This document shows positions 27,193 through 36,248 of a stretch of DNA of 64,000 bases, piece by piece (within the stretch, counting starts at the first letter, position 1; each line of letters starts with the position of its first letter). Location of the stretch: the NCBI RefSeq assembly GCF_900101625.1, contig NZ_FMYZ01000022.1, positions 1 through 64,000 of the forward strand. The letters are read 5' to 3'. Position numbers and translations under genes: made by a program. The notes beneath the pieces are model-generated. The model was not told the DNA's origin. It saw only the letters and a list, made by a program, of their open reading frames with translations, and did no database searches. The stretch comes from Cupriavidus sp. YR651. Its GTDB lineage: Bacteria; Pseudomonadota; Gammaproteobacteria; Burkholderiales; Burkholderiaceae.

Positions 27193-28431
27193 CTACTCCG
27201 CGCCGCGTGCTGCCGACGTCGCGGCGGTTTTCAGCTCGTCGGCGGCGACTTCCTTCGGCACCACCGTCGCGTCGGGGCGCACGAACTGCAGGCCCCGTGC
27301 GATCACGCGCTCACCAGACTGAAGTCCGCTGGTGACGACGTGCCGCCCATCGAGCCCGGCGCCGAGCCGGACTTCGCGATAGGCAACCTTGTCGTCGCGC
27401 CCGACGACATAGACATACTTCTTGCTCTGATCGCTGCCGATCGCCACATCGGGAACGACCAGCGCCACGGTATCGCTGGCGTCGGACAGCCCGATCGATG
27501 CGAACATCCCTGGAACCAAAGCGCCATCGCGATTGGCGAACTTCGCCCGGGCGCGGATCGTGCCGCTGCGCGTGTCGATCTTGTTGTCGAATGTGTAAAT
27601 GACGCCCTTGTAGACGTTCGCCGCATCGCCCTGCACCCGCATCTCCACTGGGATCTGCTGTTCCTTGCCGAGCGTGCCGGCGTGCTGGCGAATCGACTGG
27701 GTGTAGACCTGCTCATCGACATCGAAGTCGGCATAAATACCATCGTTCGAAACGATGCGGGTCAGCACCGGCGCATTCGCGCCCGGTTGCACCAGATTGC
27801 CGACGGTGATCTCCGCGCGGCTGATGCGGCCGGCGATCGGCGCCTTGACATAGGCATAGTCGAGATTGATGCTGGCCTGGCGCAGCGTGGCGTCGGCCGC
27901 CAGCACCGCGGCCTGCGCCATGCGGTGCTCGTTGGTGCGCTGGTCATGCACGCTCAACGGAATCGCTTCGGCATCGATCAGCCCCTTGGCGCGCCCGTAC
28001 TCGGCAGCCGCGAACTCGGCGCGAGCGCGTGCGGCCGCCAGATCGGCGCGGGCCTTCGCTACAGCCGCCTCGTAGGGACGTGGATCGATCACGAACATCA
28101 CGTCGCCCGCCTTTACCGTCTGCCCGTCATGCACACGGATTTCGACGATCTTGCCGCCGACCTCGGGCCGCACCAGCGCCTCGTCCACGGCGTTGAGGCG
28201 CCCGGAAAAATTGGCCCAGACGCGGACCTTCTCGGGCTCCAGTGTTTTCACCAGCACCTCGGGCACGGCCGCCTTGGGGGGTGCCGCCGCGCGGGTGTCC
28301 TTCATTTCCATCGTGGCGATCACGGCGCCGGTTGCCACGATCAGGACCGATCCCGCCACCCACCAACGCTGGCGCGGGTTCGTATGACGCTTCTTCATTT
28401 CTGCCATTGCTTCACCAACTCGATCATTCAT
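27193..28431 (-). CDS. RND efflux periplasmic adaptor (membrane fusion protein)
   Basis: 412 residues from ATG at 28431. An N-terminal membrane helix at about 24-41 is followed by the lipoyl-like half LVRPEVGGKIVEIRVHDGQTVKAGDVMFVIDPRPY, helical hairpin, second lipoyl half with PIAGRISRAEITVGNLVQPG and the beta-barrel and membrane-proximal domains. It links the pump to the outer-membrane duct. No lipobox Cys was seen, so it is anchored by the helix. ATG at 28407 is an alternative start. It is downstream of the MFS gene by 37 bases. Confidence 0.9.
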   Translation of the reverse strand: MNDRVGEAMAEMKKRHTNPRQRWWVAGSVLIVATGAVIATMEMKDTRAAAPPKAAVPEVLVKTLEPEKVRVWANFSGRLNAVDEALVRPEVGGKIVEIRVHDGQTVKAGDVMFVIDPRPYEAAVAKARADLAAARARAEFAAAEYGRAKGLIDAEAIPLSVHDQRTNEHRMAQAAVLAADATLRQASINLDYAYVKAPIAGRISRAEITVGNLVQPGANAPVLTRIVSNDGIYADFDVDEQVYTQSIRQHAGTLGKEQQIPVEMRVQGDAANVYKGVIYTFDNKIDTRSGTIRARAKFANRDGALVPGMFASIGLSDASDTVALVVPDVAIGSDQSKKYVYVVGRDDKVAYREVRLGAGLDGRHVVTSGLQSGERVIARGLQFVRPDATVVPKEVAADELKTAATSAARGAE

Positions 28432-28468
28432 GAACTTCGAGAAAACCTGCTGCACCACGCGCAGCCAA

Positions 28469-29662
28469 TCAGCGCGCCGTGTTCTGCGGCGCGGCGACCG
28501 TGCCGGCGGCCAGATCTTCGGGACGGGCGATGCGTGCCTGCGCCCACTCGGCCACCAGCAGCGCGACCGCGATGGACACTGCGCCGACGAGACCCAGCGC
28601 GTGGGGATCGATCCAGGTGATGGCGGCACCGCCAAGCAGGCCCGACATCGACACGCCGACATAGATCGCGGCCGAGTTCAGTCCCAGGAGCAGCGGCGCG
28701 GCAGCGGGCGTGATGCTGATCAGCCGGTGCTGTTGCGGAACGAGCAACCCCCAACCGCACAAGCCCCAGATAACAAGCGCGGGAACGGCGGTGACAAGCG
28801 ACGCTGAGGTCCAGGGCAATAGCGCGAAATCGAGCGCAACGATGGCGATCGCGGCATTGATAATGCGGCGACTTCCAAAACGGTCGGTCATTCGCCCGGC
28901 GGCCAGGTTGCCGACCGTAGCCGCCACGCCCCAGAGCAGCAGGAGGCCGGCCAGGACGCGCGCGTCACCGCCCGTCGCCCGGTCGAAGCTCGATCCGATG
29001 TACGTGTAGACCAGGAAAAGACCCGAGTAGGCGAGCAATGTCGTCAGCAGCGTCAGCAGCACCCGAGCATCGCCCAGCGGCGCGAGCCGACGCGCGAGGG
29101 TGACCGGCGGCGGCGTCGGGATATCACGCAGGCGCCAGGCCACTCCCATCGCGGCCAACGTGCCAACCGCCGCGACAAACCACATCGTCGCGCGCCAGTC
29201 GAGCCAGCCGCCGATGAAGGTGCCCAGCGGCGCGCCCAGCGCAGTGGCACTGGACAGCCCGGCGACCACGATAGCAAGCGCGCGGCCCCGCTGTTCGGGA
29301 GGCACTAGCGACGCACCGGTGGCCGTCGCTGTCGGGCTGAACATTGCGGCCCCCAAGCCAGCGATCAGACGGCTGGCCAGGACGAGGCCGATGCTTGGCG
29401 CCACCGCCGTCAACACGTTGCCCAGCACGAACACGGCAAGCCCGGCCAGCAACAGCCGTTTGCGCGGCCAATGGGCCGCGGCCGCCGCGATGACTGGCGA
29501 AAGCAGCGCGTAGCTCATCGCATAGAGCGTGACCATTTGCCCGGCCAGCGCCACCGACACGCCCAGCGACGCCGAAACCTGGGATAGCACGCCAGCTACC
29601 ACGAAGCTGTCCGTTCCGATGGCAAACATGCCGCTGGCCAGAACTATCAGACGTTTATCCAT
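28469..29662 (-). CDS. MFS transporter, drug efflux or sugar exporter type
   Basis: 397 residues with 12 hydrophobic segments. The N-terminal LASGMFAIGTDSFVVAGVL and the loop motif RLIAGLGAAMFSPTATATGASL, together with PPEQRGRALAIV, are typical of the AraJ/PbuE-like DHA1 exporters. It probably exports a toxic compound or metabolite together with the RND pump it precedes. ATG at 29662 has AAAGGAC eight bases upstream and replaces the GTG at 29683. It is the first gene after the divergent operators. Confidence 0.88.
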   Translation of the reverse strand: MDKRLIVLASGMFAIGTDSFVVAGVLSQVSASLGVSVALAGQMVTLYAMSYALLSPVIAAAAAHWPRKRLLLAGLAVFVLGNVLTAVAPSIGLVLASRLIAGLGAAMFSPTATATGASLVPPEQRGRALAIVVAGLSSATALGAPLGTFIGGWLDWRATMWFVAAVGTLAAMGVAWRLRDIPTPPPVTLARRLAPLGDARVLLTLLTTLLAYSGLFLVYTYIGSSFDRATGGDARVLAGLLLLWGVAATVGNLAAGRMTDRFGSRRIINAAIAIVALDFALLPWTSASLVTAVPALVIWGLCGWGLLVPQQHRLISITPAAAPLLLGLNSAAIYVGVSMSGLLGGAAITWIDPHALGLVGAVSIAVALLVAEWAQARIARPEDLAAGTVAAPQNTAR

Positions 29663-29715
29663 TTGGAAGTCCTTTTGCGGCACATGCGGGCCATCTAGGT
29701 ACGCGTTGGGTGCCA

Positions 29716-29738
29716 GTAAGTTTCATGATGAAACTTAC
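29716..29738. promoter_or_regulatory. Operator palindrome 1 for the HxlR regulator
   Basis: Eleven-base arms GTAAGTTTCAT and ATGAAACTTAC surround one central G, a perfect palindrome. It lies between the MFS gene start and the HxlR gene. HxlR proteins are dimeric winged-helix factors that bind such sites, usually as autorepressors. Confidence 0.8.
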
Positions 29739-29749
29739 AATAGCCCATT

Positions 29750-29768
29750 AAGTTGCATGACGCAACTC
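29750..29768. promoter_or_regulatory. Operator palindrome 2 for the HxlR regulator
   Basis: AGTTGC and GCAACT arms around CATGAC-like centre share the core AAGTTkCATGA with operator 1, 34 bases away in the same phase (about three helical turns). This supports cooperative binding of two dimers. Confidence 0.75.
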
Positions 29769-29787
29769 TTTCATCTAGCATGACGAC

Positions 29788-30285
29788 ATGTACCGAAAAA
29801 CTTTCGAAGGCATGAACTGCTCGGTGGCGGGCGCGCTCGAGCAGGTCGGCGAATGGTGGAGCCTGCTCATCGTGCGGGAATGCATGATGGGTACGACGCG
29901 CTTCGACGATTTCCAACACAAGCTGGGTATTGCGCGCAACGTGCTGACCGCGCGGCTCAACCGCCTGATCGAGCACGGTGTGCTGGTGAAGGTGCTGGCC
30001 GAGGGCAGCGAGCGGCGCGGCGAGTATCGGCTCACAGAGAAGGGGGAGGCTCTTTATCCTGTCCTGGTCGCCCTGATGCAGTGGGGCGACGAATGGTGTG
30101 GGCACCAGACGCCGATCCGGATGGTCGAGGACAGCACCGGGCACCCCATCGAACCGGTGAGCGTGCGCGTAGGGGCGCGCACGCTTGGCCTGCGTGACGT
30201 ACGATTCGAGCTGGGCGACGGCGCCACGGCAGGTACAAGAGAGGTCGTCAGGGCGCGCAACCTTGCCATTCTGGGCAAGGAGTGA
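29788..30285 (+). CDS. HxlR-family transcriptional regulator
   Basis: 165 residues. The winged helix is in the first 100 residues with the family mark ALEQVGEWWSLLIVRECMMGTTRFDDFQ and the wing ARLNRLIEHGVL, and EYRLTEKGEALYPVLVALMQWG closes the domain. A further 50-residue tail is longer than in most HxlR proteins. It probably represses the divergent MFS-RND operon through the two palindromes; the inducer is unknown. Cys residue 11 near the N-terminus could act as a redox sensor, as in YodB/QsrR, but this is speculative. Confidence 0.9.
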   Translation: MYRKTFEGMNCSVAGALEQVGEWWSLLIVRECMMGTTRFDDFQHKLGIARNVLTARLNRLIEHGVLVKVLAEGSERRGEYRLTEKGEALYPVLVALMQWGDEWCGHQTPIRMVEDSTGHPIEPVSVRVGARTLGLRDVRFELGDGATAGTREVVRARNLAILGKE

Positions 30286-30604
30286 AGGATCTGAACGCCT
30301 GCTGGGTCAGGCGCGGTCTGTAAGCGTCACAACGCGGCACATCGTGCAGCCATTCGCCACGGGGCCCCGACGCGAGCGATTCAACCGGATTCGAATAAGG
30401 CCGGCTACTTGCCCACCCCACGAGTACTCGCGCTTCTCCCCCGCGAAATAGAGTGACCTCCCCGAGACAGATCGCGCGCTCACCGGGCCGGCACCACAAG
30501 CCGGGCACCACTGGGTGCGGATTCAACCGGCCATGCAACACAGCAGACAAACACGCCGCTCCTTGACCAGTCGCCTCACACAACTCGATGCAGCGCGGTA
30601 AAGG
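30286..30604. other. Accessory intergenic stretch with terminus-like repeat
   Basis: About 320 bases after the HxlR gene with no gene. It carries one copy of the repeat also found at 33485, and a further GATTCAACCGG at about 30379. It may be a relic of a mobile element. The right end is next to the broken DUF2789 gene. Confidence 0.4.
30516..30542 (+). repeat. Terminus-like repeat, copy A
   Basis: TGCGGATTCAACCGG followed by a C-rich base pair and ATGCAACACA. Copy B at 33485-33512 differs by two changes. Length of about 27 bases and the TGTTGCAT core on the other strand suggest an insertion sequence end. Confidence 0.55.
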
Positions 30605-30700
30605 TTAGTGTGCGGCGATAAACTCGCCAATGGCGGCTTCGTCGGTGGGTAGCCCAAGTTGGGCGAACGAATCGACGAAGGTCGGAAACTGCCTGGTCAT
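30605..30700 (-). pseudogene. DUF2789 protein, N-terminal stump
   Basis: 31 codons: MTRQFPTFVDSFAQLGLPTD, then EAAIGEFIAAH and stop. Complete DUF2789 proteins (about 75 residues, function unknown) start in the same way, FxxLSDLFAQLGLPxDxxxIxxFIxxH, and continue with a Trp-rich helical part that is missing. The stop comes right at the edge of the region with the terminus-like repeat, so an insertion or deletion probably cut the gene. Confidence 0.6.
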
Positions 30701-30740
30701 GATTGATTTCTCTTTTGAACGCGCACCGCGACGTTGATCG

Positions 30741-30938
30741 TCATGTCCGGGGGAGCAACACCAGGCCTGCCGTCGGCGAGCGCTTGTTGAACGCGCTTCG
30801 TGCGACCAAGGCGCAAACCGCCAGCGTTCCAGCCAGTACACCGAGGGACGACGAGGTGTGCCCGTGAGATGAAAATCCCGTCGCGAAGGCGACGGCGGCC
30901 ATTTCCAACTTACGGCCGAGTTTGTGATTGCGTGTCAT
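30741..30938 (-). CDS. Small hypothetical protein, 65 residues
   Basis: Starts MTRNHKLGRKLEMAAVAFAT and has one hydrophobic stretch (SLGVLAGTLAVCALVARSAF). It could be a small inner-membrane protein or a chance frame. No family recognised. It is in the same orientation as the DUF2789 stump and the hydrolase gene upstream. Confidence 0.3.
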   Translation of the reverse strand: MTRNHKLGRKLEMAAVAFATGFSSHGHTSSSLGVLAGTLAVCALVARSAFNKRSPTAGLVLLPRT

Positions 30939-31010
30939 AGCGGTTGCCGCCCTTCGCCTGCGCTTATTCAGGTGGCCCGGCTCCCAATGCCGCGCCACCG
31001 ACCGTGGATA

Positions 31011-31709
31011 TCAGTACTCAGTCACCGGTGCATGCACCGGAGCGATCGATTGGTGCGGAGTCTGGGTGCGCTGGGCTGCCTTGTGCATCATCGTGTAGGC
31101 GTAGTCGATGCCCATGCCGTAGGCGCCCGAGTGTTCCTTGGCCACGGCCATCACTTCGTCATACGTCTCGCGGTTCTTCCAGTCGCGCTGCCATTCGAGC
31201 ATGACCTGCTGCCAGGTCACCGGCACCACACCGGCCTGGACCATGCGTTGCATCGCGTAGTCATGCGCTTCCTTGGTGGTGCCGCCCGAGGCGTCGGCCA
31301 CCATGTAGATCTCGTAGTCGCCTTCGAGCATCGCGCTCAGTGCGAAGGTCGTGTTGCAGACCTCGGTCCACAGGCCGGCGACAACGATCTTCTTGCGGCC
31401 GTTGGCGGCCAGTGCATCGCGCACCTTCTGGTCGTCCCAGGAGTTCATCGAAGTGCGTTCCAGCGTCTGCTTGCCCGGGAAGACGTCGAGCAGTTCAGGG
31501 TAGGTGTAGCCGGAGAACGATTCGCTTTCCACCGTGGTGATCGTGGTCGGCACGTCGAAGACCTTTGCCGCCTTGGCCAGGCCCACGACGTTGTTCTTCA
31601 TGGTCTGGCGGTCCATCGACTGCACGCCGAAGGCCATCTGGGGCTGGTGGTCGATGATGATGAGCTGGCTGTTGCGCGGGGTCAGGACTTGCAGCTTGGC
31701 GTTCGACAT
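31011..31709 (-). CDS. Isochorismatase-family cysteine hydrolase (YcaC-like)
   Basis: 232 residues, a little longer than YcaC (208). The catalytic triad of the family can be located: Asp in LIIIDHQPQMAF near residue 20, Lys in the later ANGRKKIVVAGLW segment and Cys in TEVCNTTFAL around 118. Such enzymes hydrolyse amides or C-N and ester bonds of small molecules; YcaC itself has an unknown substrate. The extra 20 C-terminal residues have no known motif. GGAG-like site precedes the start. Confidence 0.85.
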   Translation of the reverse strand: MSNAKLQVLTPRNSQLIIIDHQPQMAFGVQSMDRQTMKNNVVGLAKAAKVFDVPTTITTVESESFSGYTYPELLDVFPGKQTLERTSMNSWDDQKVRDALAANGRKKIVVAGLWTEVCNTTFALSAMLEGDYEIYMVADASGGTTKEAHDYAMQRMVQAGVVPVTWQQVMLEWQRDWKNRETYDEVMAVAKEHSGAYGMGIDYAYTMMHKAAQRTQTPHQSIAPVHAPVTEY

Positions 31710-32653
31710 GGTGCTCTCCGGTATAAAAGTTGGTTCAATAAGTTTGAGGTGTTATCGGACGGCGCCTCCGGCGCTCTATCTGGCTTTCTGCTGTTGTTGC
31801 GCCGTCCATGTGCAGAACTATAGCGACCACCATCCCGGAGAAAGTGGCGGATCGCTGTCATAGTTATTCAAAATTATTGAATAAAGGTCACACCATCAAA
31901 AACTCCTCCTGCCACGGCCAAGTTGCCAAGCTGTAGTGGCGTAGCCGGGTGCATGGCTGCTTTCACTCGTGAGCGGTCATAGGCAATGCGGGTCGGCTAG
32001 AGACGGTCGCAGCCTTGCGGCGGGCTGTCGAAGGCAAACTCGCAGGATGAGGCCCTTGGAAGAGACGCCGCCCATCTTGGCTTCGACGCACCCCTCATCC
32101 ATGTCCATGGGCTGTCGAATTCCACCAACAGCGCGCGACAGATTCGCGGCGCGATCATGACCATCTCCGCACCTAAGCGCGCGCAGGGCGTCGTAGTGAT
32201 CAGCTATTCAACAAGCTCCCGACATCCTCGAAGCGCGGGTCCCTATCCGGAAATCCGAAAACGGGTGGCGGCGGTGCTGAGTGCCGCCGGCGATTGGCGG
32301 TTCACCTCTTGCCAACTACGCCGAGCCGTACCAAGCCGTACTGCTGCAATATGTTCCGCGCGACCTGCAGATCGGGCGATGGTGGCGCCGTGCAGAGCCT
32401 AAGACTGGCGACCCACAAGGCGTGGCTCGCGCGCTCGCGCAGCACCCGCTTCCGGGCGAACTGCATTACTACTCGATCGTAAGATTCCCTGAGCCGGAAC
32501 GCATCTCGTCTATTCTGAAATCGAGCTACAACAAGCTCTCGCGCTTCGACTCTAACTGTTCTTGTCGCAGCAGAAAAATCGAAAAGAAGTGGGCAGAAGT
32601 GTGACGCGGTAGTGCTGTACACGATGATTTTCAACCACGATGGAGAAAAAATC
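31710..32653. other. Long intergenic region with possible gene remnant
   Basis: Over 900 bases. At 32317-32510 a plus-strand frame reads NYAEPYQAVLLQYVPRDLQI and later PLPGELHYYSIVRFPEPERI, which has the composition of a true protein but no start and no family I know. The frame before it is shifted, so a decayed gene is likely. The left part must hold the hydrolase promoter. A TATAAT-like region was not convincing. Confidence 0.35.
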
Positions 32654-33220
32654 ATGCTTAAACGTCTGATATCGATTCTCGCAGTCTTGTCGCTGATGTT
32701 ACCGATTTCTTCTGCCTGGGCGGATGAGTATACCGACACGATCAAACTCTTCAAAAATGCAGGAGAAAGTGGCCAGCTCCTCAAATCTGCTTACGGCTAC
32801 GCGGTATTTCCTACAATTGGCAAGGGAGCTGTCGGCATAGGAGGGGCCCATGGCAAGGGCCGTGTGTACGAAAAGGGAAAGTATATCGGCGACACATCGA
32901 TGACCCAGGTGACCGTGGGCCTGCAGCTTGGCGGCGAAGCCTATAGCGAGATGATCGTGTTCAAAGATGAACGGGCGCTCAAGGAATTTACCGGTGGTAA
33001 CTTTGAGTTCGGCGCAGATGCCTCTGCGGTTGCGATTACGGCGGCTGCGGGCGCACAGACAAGCACGACAGGCACTTCTGCACGCGCGAGCGCCGGCAAG
33101 AAAGACGCCAAGACCGCGGGTGGCTATCACAAGGGCATGGCAACATTTACAGTGACCAAGGGCGGCTTGATGTACGAGGCGAGCATCGGCGGCCAGAAGT
33201 TCAGCTACAAGCCTCATTGA
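32654..33220 (+). CDS. SYLF/Ysc84-domain protein, secreted
   Basis: 188 residues with a signal peptide ending ISSAWA. The remaining part is a SYLF-type domain: LLKSAYGYAVFPTIGKGAVG, then GGAHGKGRVYEKGKYIGDT and the final GLMYEASIGGQKFSY. SYLF proteins in eukaryotes bind phosphoinositides; bacterial exported ones are thought to sit at the outer membrane or in the periplasm, function unknown. An Ala/Thr/Ser-rich linker lies around residues 125-145. GGAGA precedes the ATG. Confidence 0.88.
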   Translation: MLKRLISILAVLSLMLPISSAWADEYTDTIKLFKNAGESGQLLKSAYGYAVFPTIGKGAVGIGGAHGKGRVYEKGKYIGDTSMTQVTVGLQLGGEAYSEMIVFKDERALKEFTGGNFEFGADASAVAITAAAGAQTSTTGTSARASAGKKDAKTAGGYHKGMATFTVTKGGLMYEASIGGQKFSYKPH

Positions 33221-33606
33221 CTCTCGCTACGAGGGAAAAAAATCAATGAGCTTGTTCTCAGGGCTTAGGGGAAACAACTTGGATACGCTCTTGTTCCCGG
33301 CCTCACTTCTGTTCGCAGAAGTCGTATCGCCAGTCGAATACTTGTATTAGTCCCACAAACCATACGGTGTGCAGAGATGGAGCAGCGGCGCCGACCTGTA
33401 AAACTGTCCAGGCGCCGCGCGGGACATCGGCACAGCGAGGGACACCTGTCGAAAATCCCGCGAGGAACGATGACAGCTCCGCCTTGCGGATTCAACCGGT
33501 CGATGCAACACACCGAAGCCTACTAAGCAGCTAGGCCGCGACTTGAATAGGACCGATCGTTGGATCGAGAGGCGGAGCGTGCCAAGCAATGCCGTCCGTC
33601 CATGCG
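33221..33606. other. Intergenic stretch with terminus-like repeat copy B
   Basis: About 390 bases between convergent genes. It contains the repeat at 33485-33512 and no gene. Frames across it on the minus strand encode no known protein. Confidence 0.4.
33485..33512 (+). repeat. Terminus-like repeat, copy B
   Basis: TGCGGATTCAACCGG then TCGATGCAACACA, matching copy A at 30516 in the same orientation with a C/T change and one added base. Together the copies flank the 3-kb block that carries the hydrolase and SYLF genes. Confidence 0.55.
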
Positions 33607-34878
33607 CTACTTCTTGGTCGCCGCAGCGCGCGGCAAAGCAAACCCGGGCGGTACCTTAGCCCACGGGTACCCCTTCAATGCCATCTTATAGGCGGCATCG
33701 TAGAGTGCACGCATATATTCGGTATCGAACTCTTCTTTGTGCGGAGCATTAAAGCTCGCGGGGATGAAGGCAAGGTTGTAGTCAACGCCATCGCGATTCG
33801 CAGTCGCATAGATGCGGTAAAGATCTCCGATGCCTTGGCTTTGGATCATCGATGCGACCGCGCGAGAGGCAATGCCCATCGTAGAGCGCTCCACCTGCAT
33901 CCAGTCCGCGTCGAGTCGAGCGTTGCGAATAATGTAAAGTTTGCGTTCGCGGCGGACGCCTACCGAAACAGCCTCCTCTCCTAGACGGAGGGTCGCCGGG
34001 TAGGCGAATACCTGCGCCACCACGCCACCATCAACGTGCATTTCCTGGTAGGGGGTGCCATTGACTTCCACGTTAATCATCATCGGAGGAAAGGCGCCTG
34101 GAATCGACGTGGAGGCGACCAGGACTTTTATAAACAGGTCCAATGCTTTGGGACCGCCGTAGGTCGCAATCTTGCCCATGTCCCAGATGATGCCGCGGCG
34201 TGCGTCAAGATCGGTCGTGGCAACCAACAGCATGCGGCCCTTCGCATACTCGGCAGCGATCTCCTTGAGTAGGTCCTCAGTCACGAATTTTCGGGTCAGC
34301 GTCAGCAGCGGTCGGTTATCAGCCATCGCGTCGCTTAGCACGCCTCCCAGAAAGCTACGCTGTTCGAGGACGTCCTTCGAGGAAATAGTCGTGTATACCT
34401 GCTTCAGCGTCGAATCGTACTTTGGTCCGAGAAACACGAAAGGCGCGATAAGCGCACCGGTGCTTATGCCGGTGACAAGCTTGAACTCCGGTCTTGTTCC
34501 CGTCTCAGTCCATGCATTCAGCAAGCCCGCAGCAAATGCACCGTTGTCACCACCACCTGAAATCGCTAGAAATACCGCAGGTGGCATCGGGCCAGTTCGC
34601 CCCTGCTGTGCCAGATAATCCCTTTCCCTCTTCAAAGAGTCAAAAGCCGCCTTCGTCAGTTCTGGGGCATCTGCTCCTGCGGCGTAGCGTACACCAGGCA
34701 TGCCAGGAATTTCAGCATTACTTGTTACTTCGCGTGGGACTGCTGGCAAGCGTCCAGGCGTCGTGGAGCACCCTTGTAGTGAAAGTATGAGAGCGATGAA
34801 TAGGCCGAGAAACAAGGAGCCTATTTTCAGCTTGTTAGCGACAAAATCCTTGAACGACATTAAGAAGAGTTTTCCCAT
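33607..34878 (-). CDS. Patatin-like phospholipase, lipoprotein
   Basis: 423 residues. An N-terminal hydrophobic segment ends SLQGC, a lipobox, so the protein is probably membrane-anchored outside the cytoplasm. The patatin fold shows ISGGGDNGAFAAGLL (oxyanion hole), GISTGALIAPF with the nucleophile Ser around residue 146, and the Asp of the dyad in MHVDGGVVAQV near 290. It should hydrolyse acyl esters of lipids. The exported form is less common than the cytoplasmic type at the window start. GAGGAGGG precedes the ATG. Confidence 0.9.
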   Translation of the reverse strand: MGKLFLMSFKDFVANKLKIGSLFLGLFIALILSLQGCSTTPGRLPAVPREVTSNAEIPGMPGVRYAAGADAPELTKAAFDSLKRERDYLAQQGRTGPMPPAVFLAISGGGDNGAFAAGLLNAWTETGTRPEFKLVTGISTGALIAPFVFLGPKYDSTLKQVYTTISSKDVLEQRSFLGGVLSDAMADNRPLLTLTRKFVTEDLLKEIAAEYAKGRMLLVATTDLDARRGIIWDMGKIATYGGPKALDLFIKVLVASTSIPGAFPPMMINVEVNGTPYQEMHVDGGVVAQVFAYPATLRLGEEAVSVGVRRERKLYIIRNARLDADWMQVERSTMGIASRAVASMIQSQGIGDLYRIYATANRDGVDYNLAFIPASFNAPHKEEFDTEYMRALYDAAYKMALKGYPWAKVPPGFALPRAAATKK

Positions 34879-34992
34879 GATTTCGCCCTCCTCGAGACGA
34901 ATTCAGCTTTCGGTCGCTTGCCCGCCAGTTTAAGTCGCTCTATGGAACGGTCTCGGATCCGAGCCGGCCAGCGACCTTAGCGCCTTCACAAG

Positions 34993-35300
34993 CTAGTGAA
35001 ACAATTCTGTGTAGGACAAGACTCCGCGTCCAATCCCACCCGCTACCAGGACCCTGCCGTCTGCCGGCAACGTTGCCGTGTGTTGCTCGCGCATTTGCTC
35101 AAGACTCCCGACCTGGGACCAGTTTCCCGTCGCGGGGTCGTACAACTCGCTCACGAATAAGTCGGTGGACTCGATACCGCCGGCCACCAGCACTCGCCCG
35201 CTGGCCAGGAGCGTGGCGGTATGGAAGTCACGTGCCTGTCGCAGGCTGCCTGTCTTTGACCACGCGCCCGCCGTGGGATCGTAAAGTTCAGCGCATGCGA
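34993..35300 (-). pseudogene. Kelch-repeat protein fragment
   Basis: About 100 codons hold two repeats of about 48 residues: ELYDPTAGAWSKTGSLRQAR and ELYDPATGNWSQVGSLEQMR, each followed by HTATL..GRVLVAGG. These are kelch or galactose-oxidase-like beta-propeller blades. The frame ends in ELFH; upstream it runs into the end of the methyltransferase gene with no start. So only the last blades of a much longer secreted propeller remain. It is next to the patatin gene on the same strand. Confidence 0.75.
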
Positions 35301-35324
35301 TTGATAATTTTTCCGGCTGGCGCT

Positions 35325-36167
35325 TCAGTGCTTGCGCACCACCACCTCCAGGTATTCACTCGGCACCACCAGCGACTTGTCTCCGCCACGATTCAGGCCG
35401 TTCAGCAACGTGGTGAGATCGGCCTCCAATGCCGACGCCCGGTCAGCCGGCAACGCGCCGAATGCCTTGTGCACCGGCCCGTACCACGTACGGAAGACCT
35501 CGATGAAATGCGCGGCCGAGCGATAGCGGAAATTGAACTCCCGCGCCGTCACCGCGATGTCCACGCCGTGGGGGTCGAACATCGCGTGGAGATGTTCCTC
35601 CACGCCCCAGCGCGACGGCGGCAAGACGCCGGCAGGCGGCGGCACGTACGCGCCGAGTGTCTTGAACAACTGCCCGATAAAGCCTTGCGGCGTCCAGTTG
35701 GCCATGCCGATACGCCCGCCGGAGCGGCACACGCGCGCCATCTCCGCAGCCGCCTTCGTCTGGTCCGGCGCGAACATCACGCCGAAGGTGGACAGCACCG
35801 CGTCGAAGGTGCCATCGCCGAACGGCAGCGCCTCGGCATCGGCCTCCTGGAACGTCACGTTCAGGCCCTCGGCCTGTGCACGCTGCGCGCCGCGCTCCAG
35901 CAACGCGCCCACGTAGTCCGTCGACGTCACCATGCAGCCACGGCGCGCCGCAGCCAGCGTGGCATTGCCATTGCCGGCGGCCACGTCCAGCACGCGCTCG
36001 TCCCATCGCAGGTCGCAGGCCTCGGCCAGTTGCTCGCCGACGATCTGCAGCGTGGTGCCGATCACGGCGTAGTCGCCGCTGGCCCATGCCGCTTGCTGGC
36101 GGCCCTTGAGGGCGACGAGGTCAACCGGGGTATTGCCGGCGGCGGGCGTAGCGGGGGTCGATGTCAT
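35325..36167 (-). CDS. SAM-dependent class I methyltransferase
   Basis: 280 residues. The Rossmann SAM motif is VLDVAAGNGNATLAAA around residue 55, with the acidic residue after motif I, followed by ADAEALPFGDGTFDAVLSTFG (motifs II-III). This is a Methyltransf_11-type small-molecule methyltransferase; the acceptor is unknown. ATG at 36167 has AAAGGAGA nine bases upstream. It is directly after the hydrolase-LuxR gene, which may regulate it. Confidence 0.88.
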   Translation of the reverse strand: MTSTPATPAAGNTPVDLVALKGRQQAAWASGDYAVIGTTLQIVGEQLAEACDLRWDERVLDVAAGNGNATLAAARRGCMVTSTDYVGALLERGAQRAQAEGLNVTFQEADAEALPFGDGTFDAVLSTFGVMFAPDQTKAAAEMARVCRSGGRIGMANWTPQGFIGQLFKTLGAYVPPPAGVLPPSRWGVEEHLHAMFDPHGVDIAVTAREFNFRYRSAAHFIEVFRTWYGPVHKAFGALPADRASALEADLTTLLNGLNRGGDKSLVVPSEYLEVVVRKH

Positions 36168-36248
36168 GATGCGTGTCTCCTTTGGTGTTGTTGTTGGGCC
36201 GGGCACCGCGGCGATGCGGGCCGGCGTCTTGCGGCTTGCGGGCCGGTG

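Noticed and set aside
24303..27335. Plus-strand open frame of about 1000 codons
   Set aside because: It lies antisense over the RND gene, is rich in His and Arg, and has no domain; it is a GC-driven shadow.
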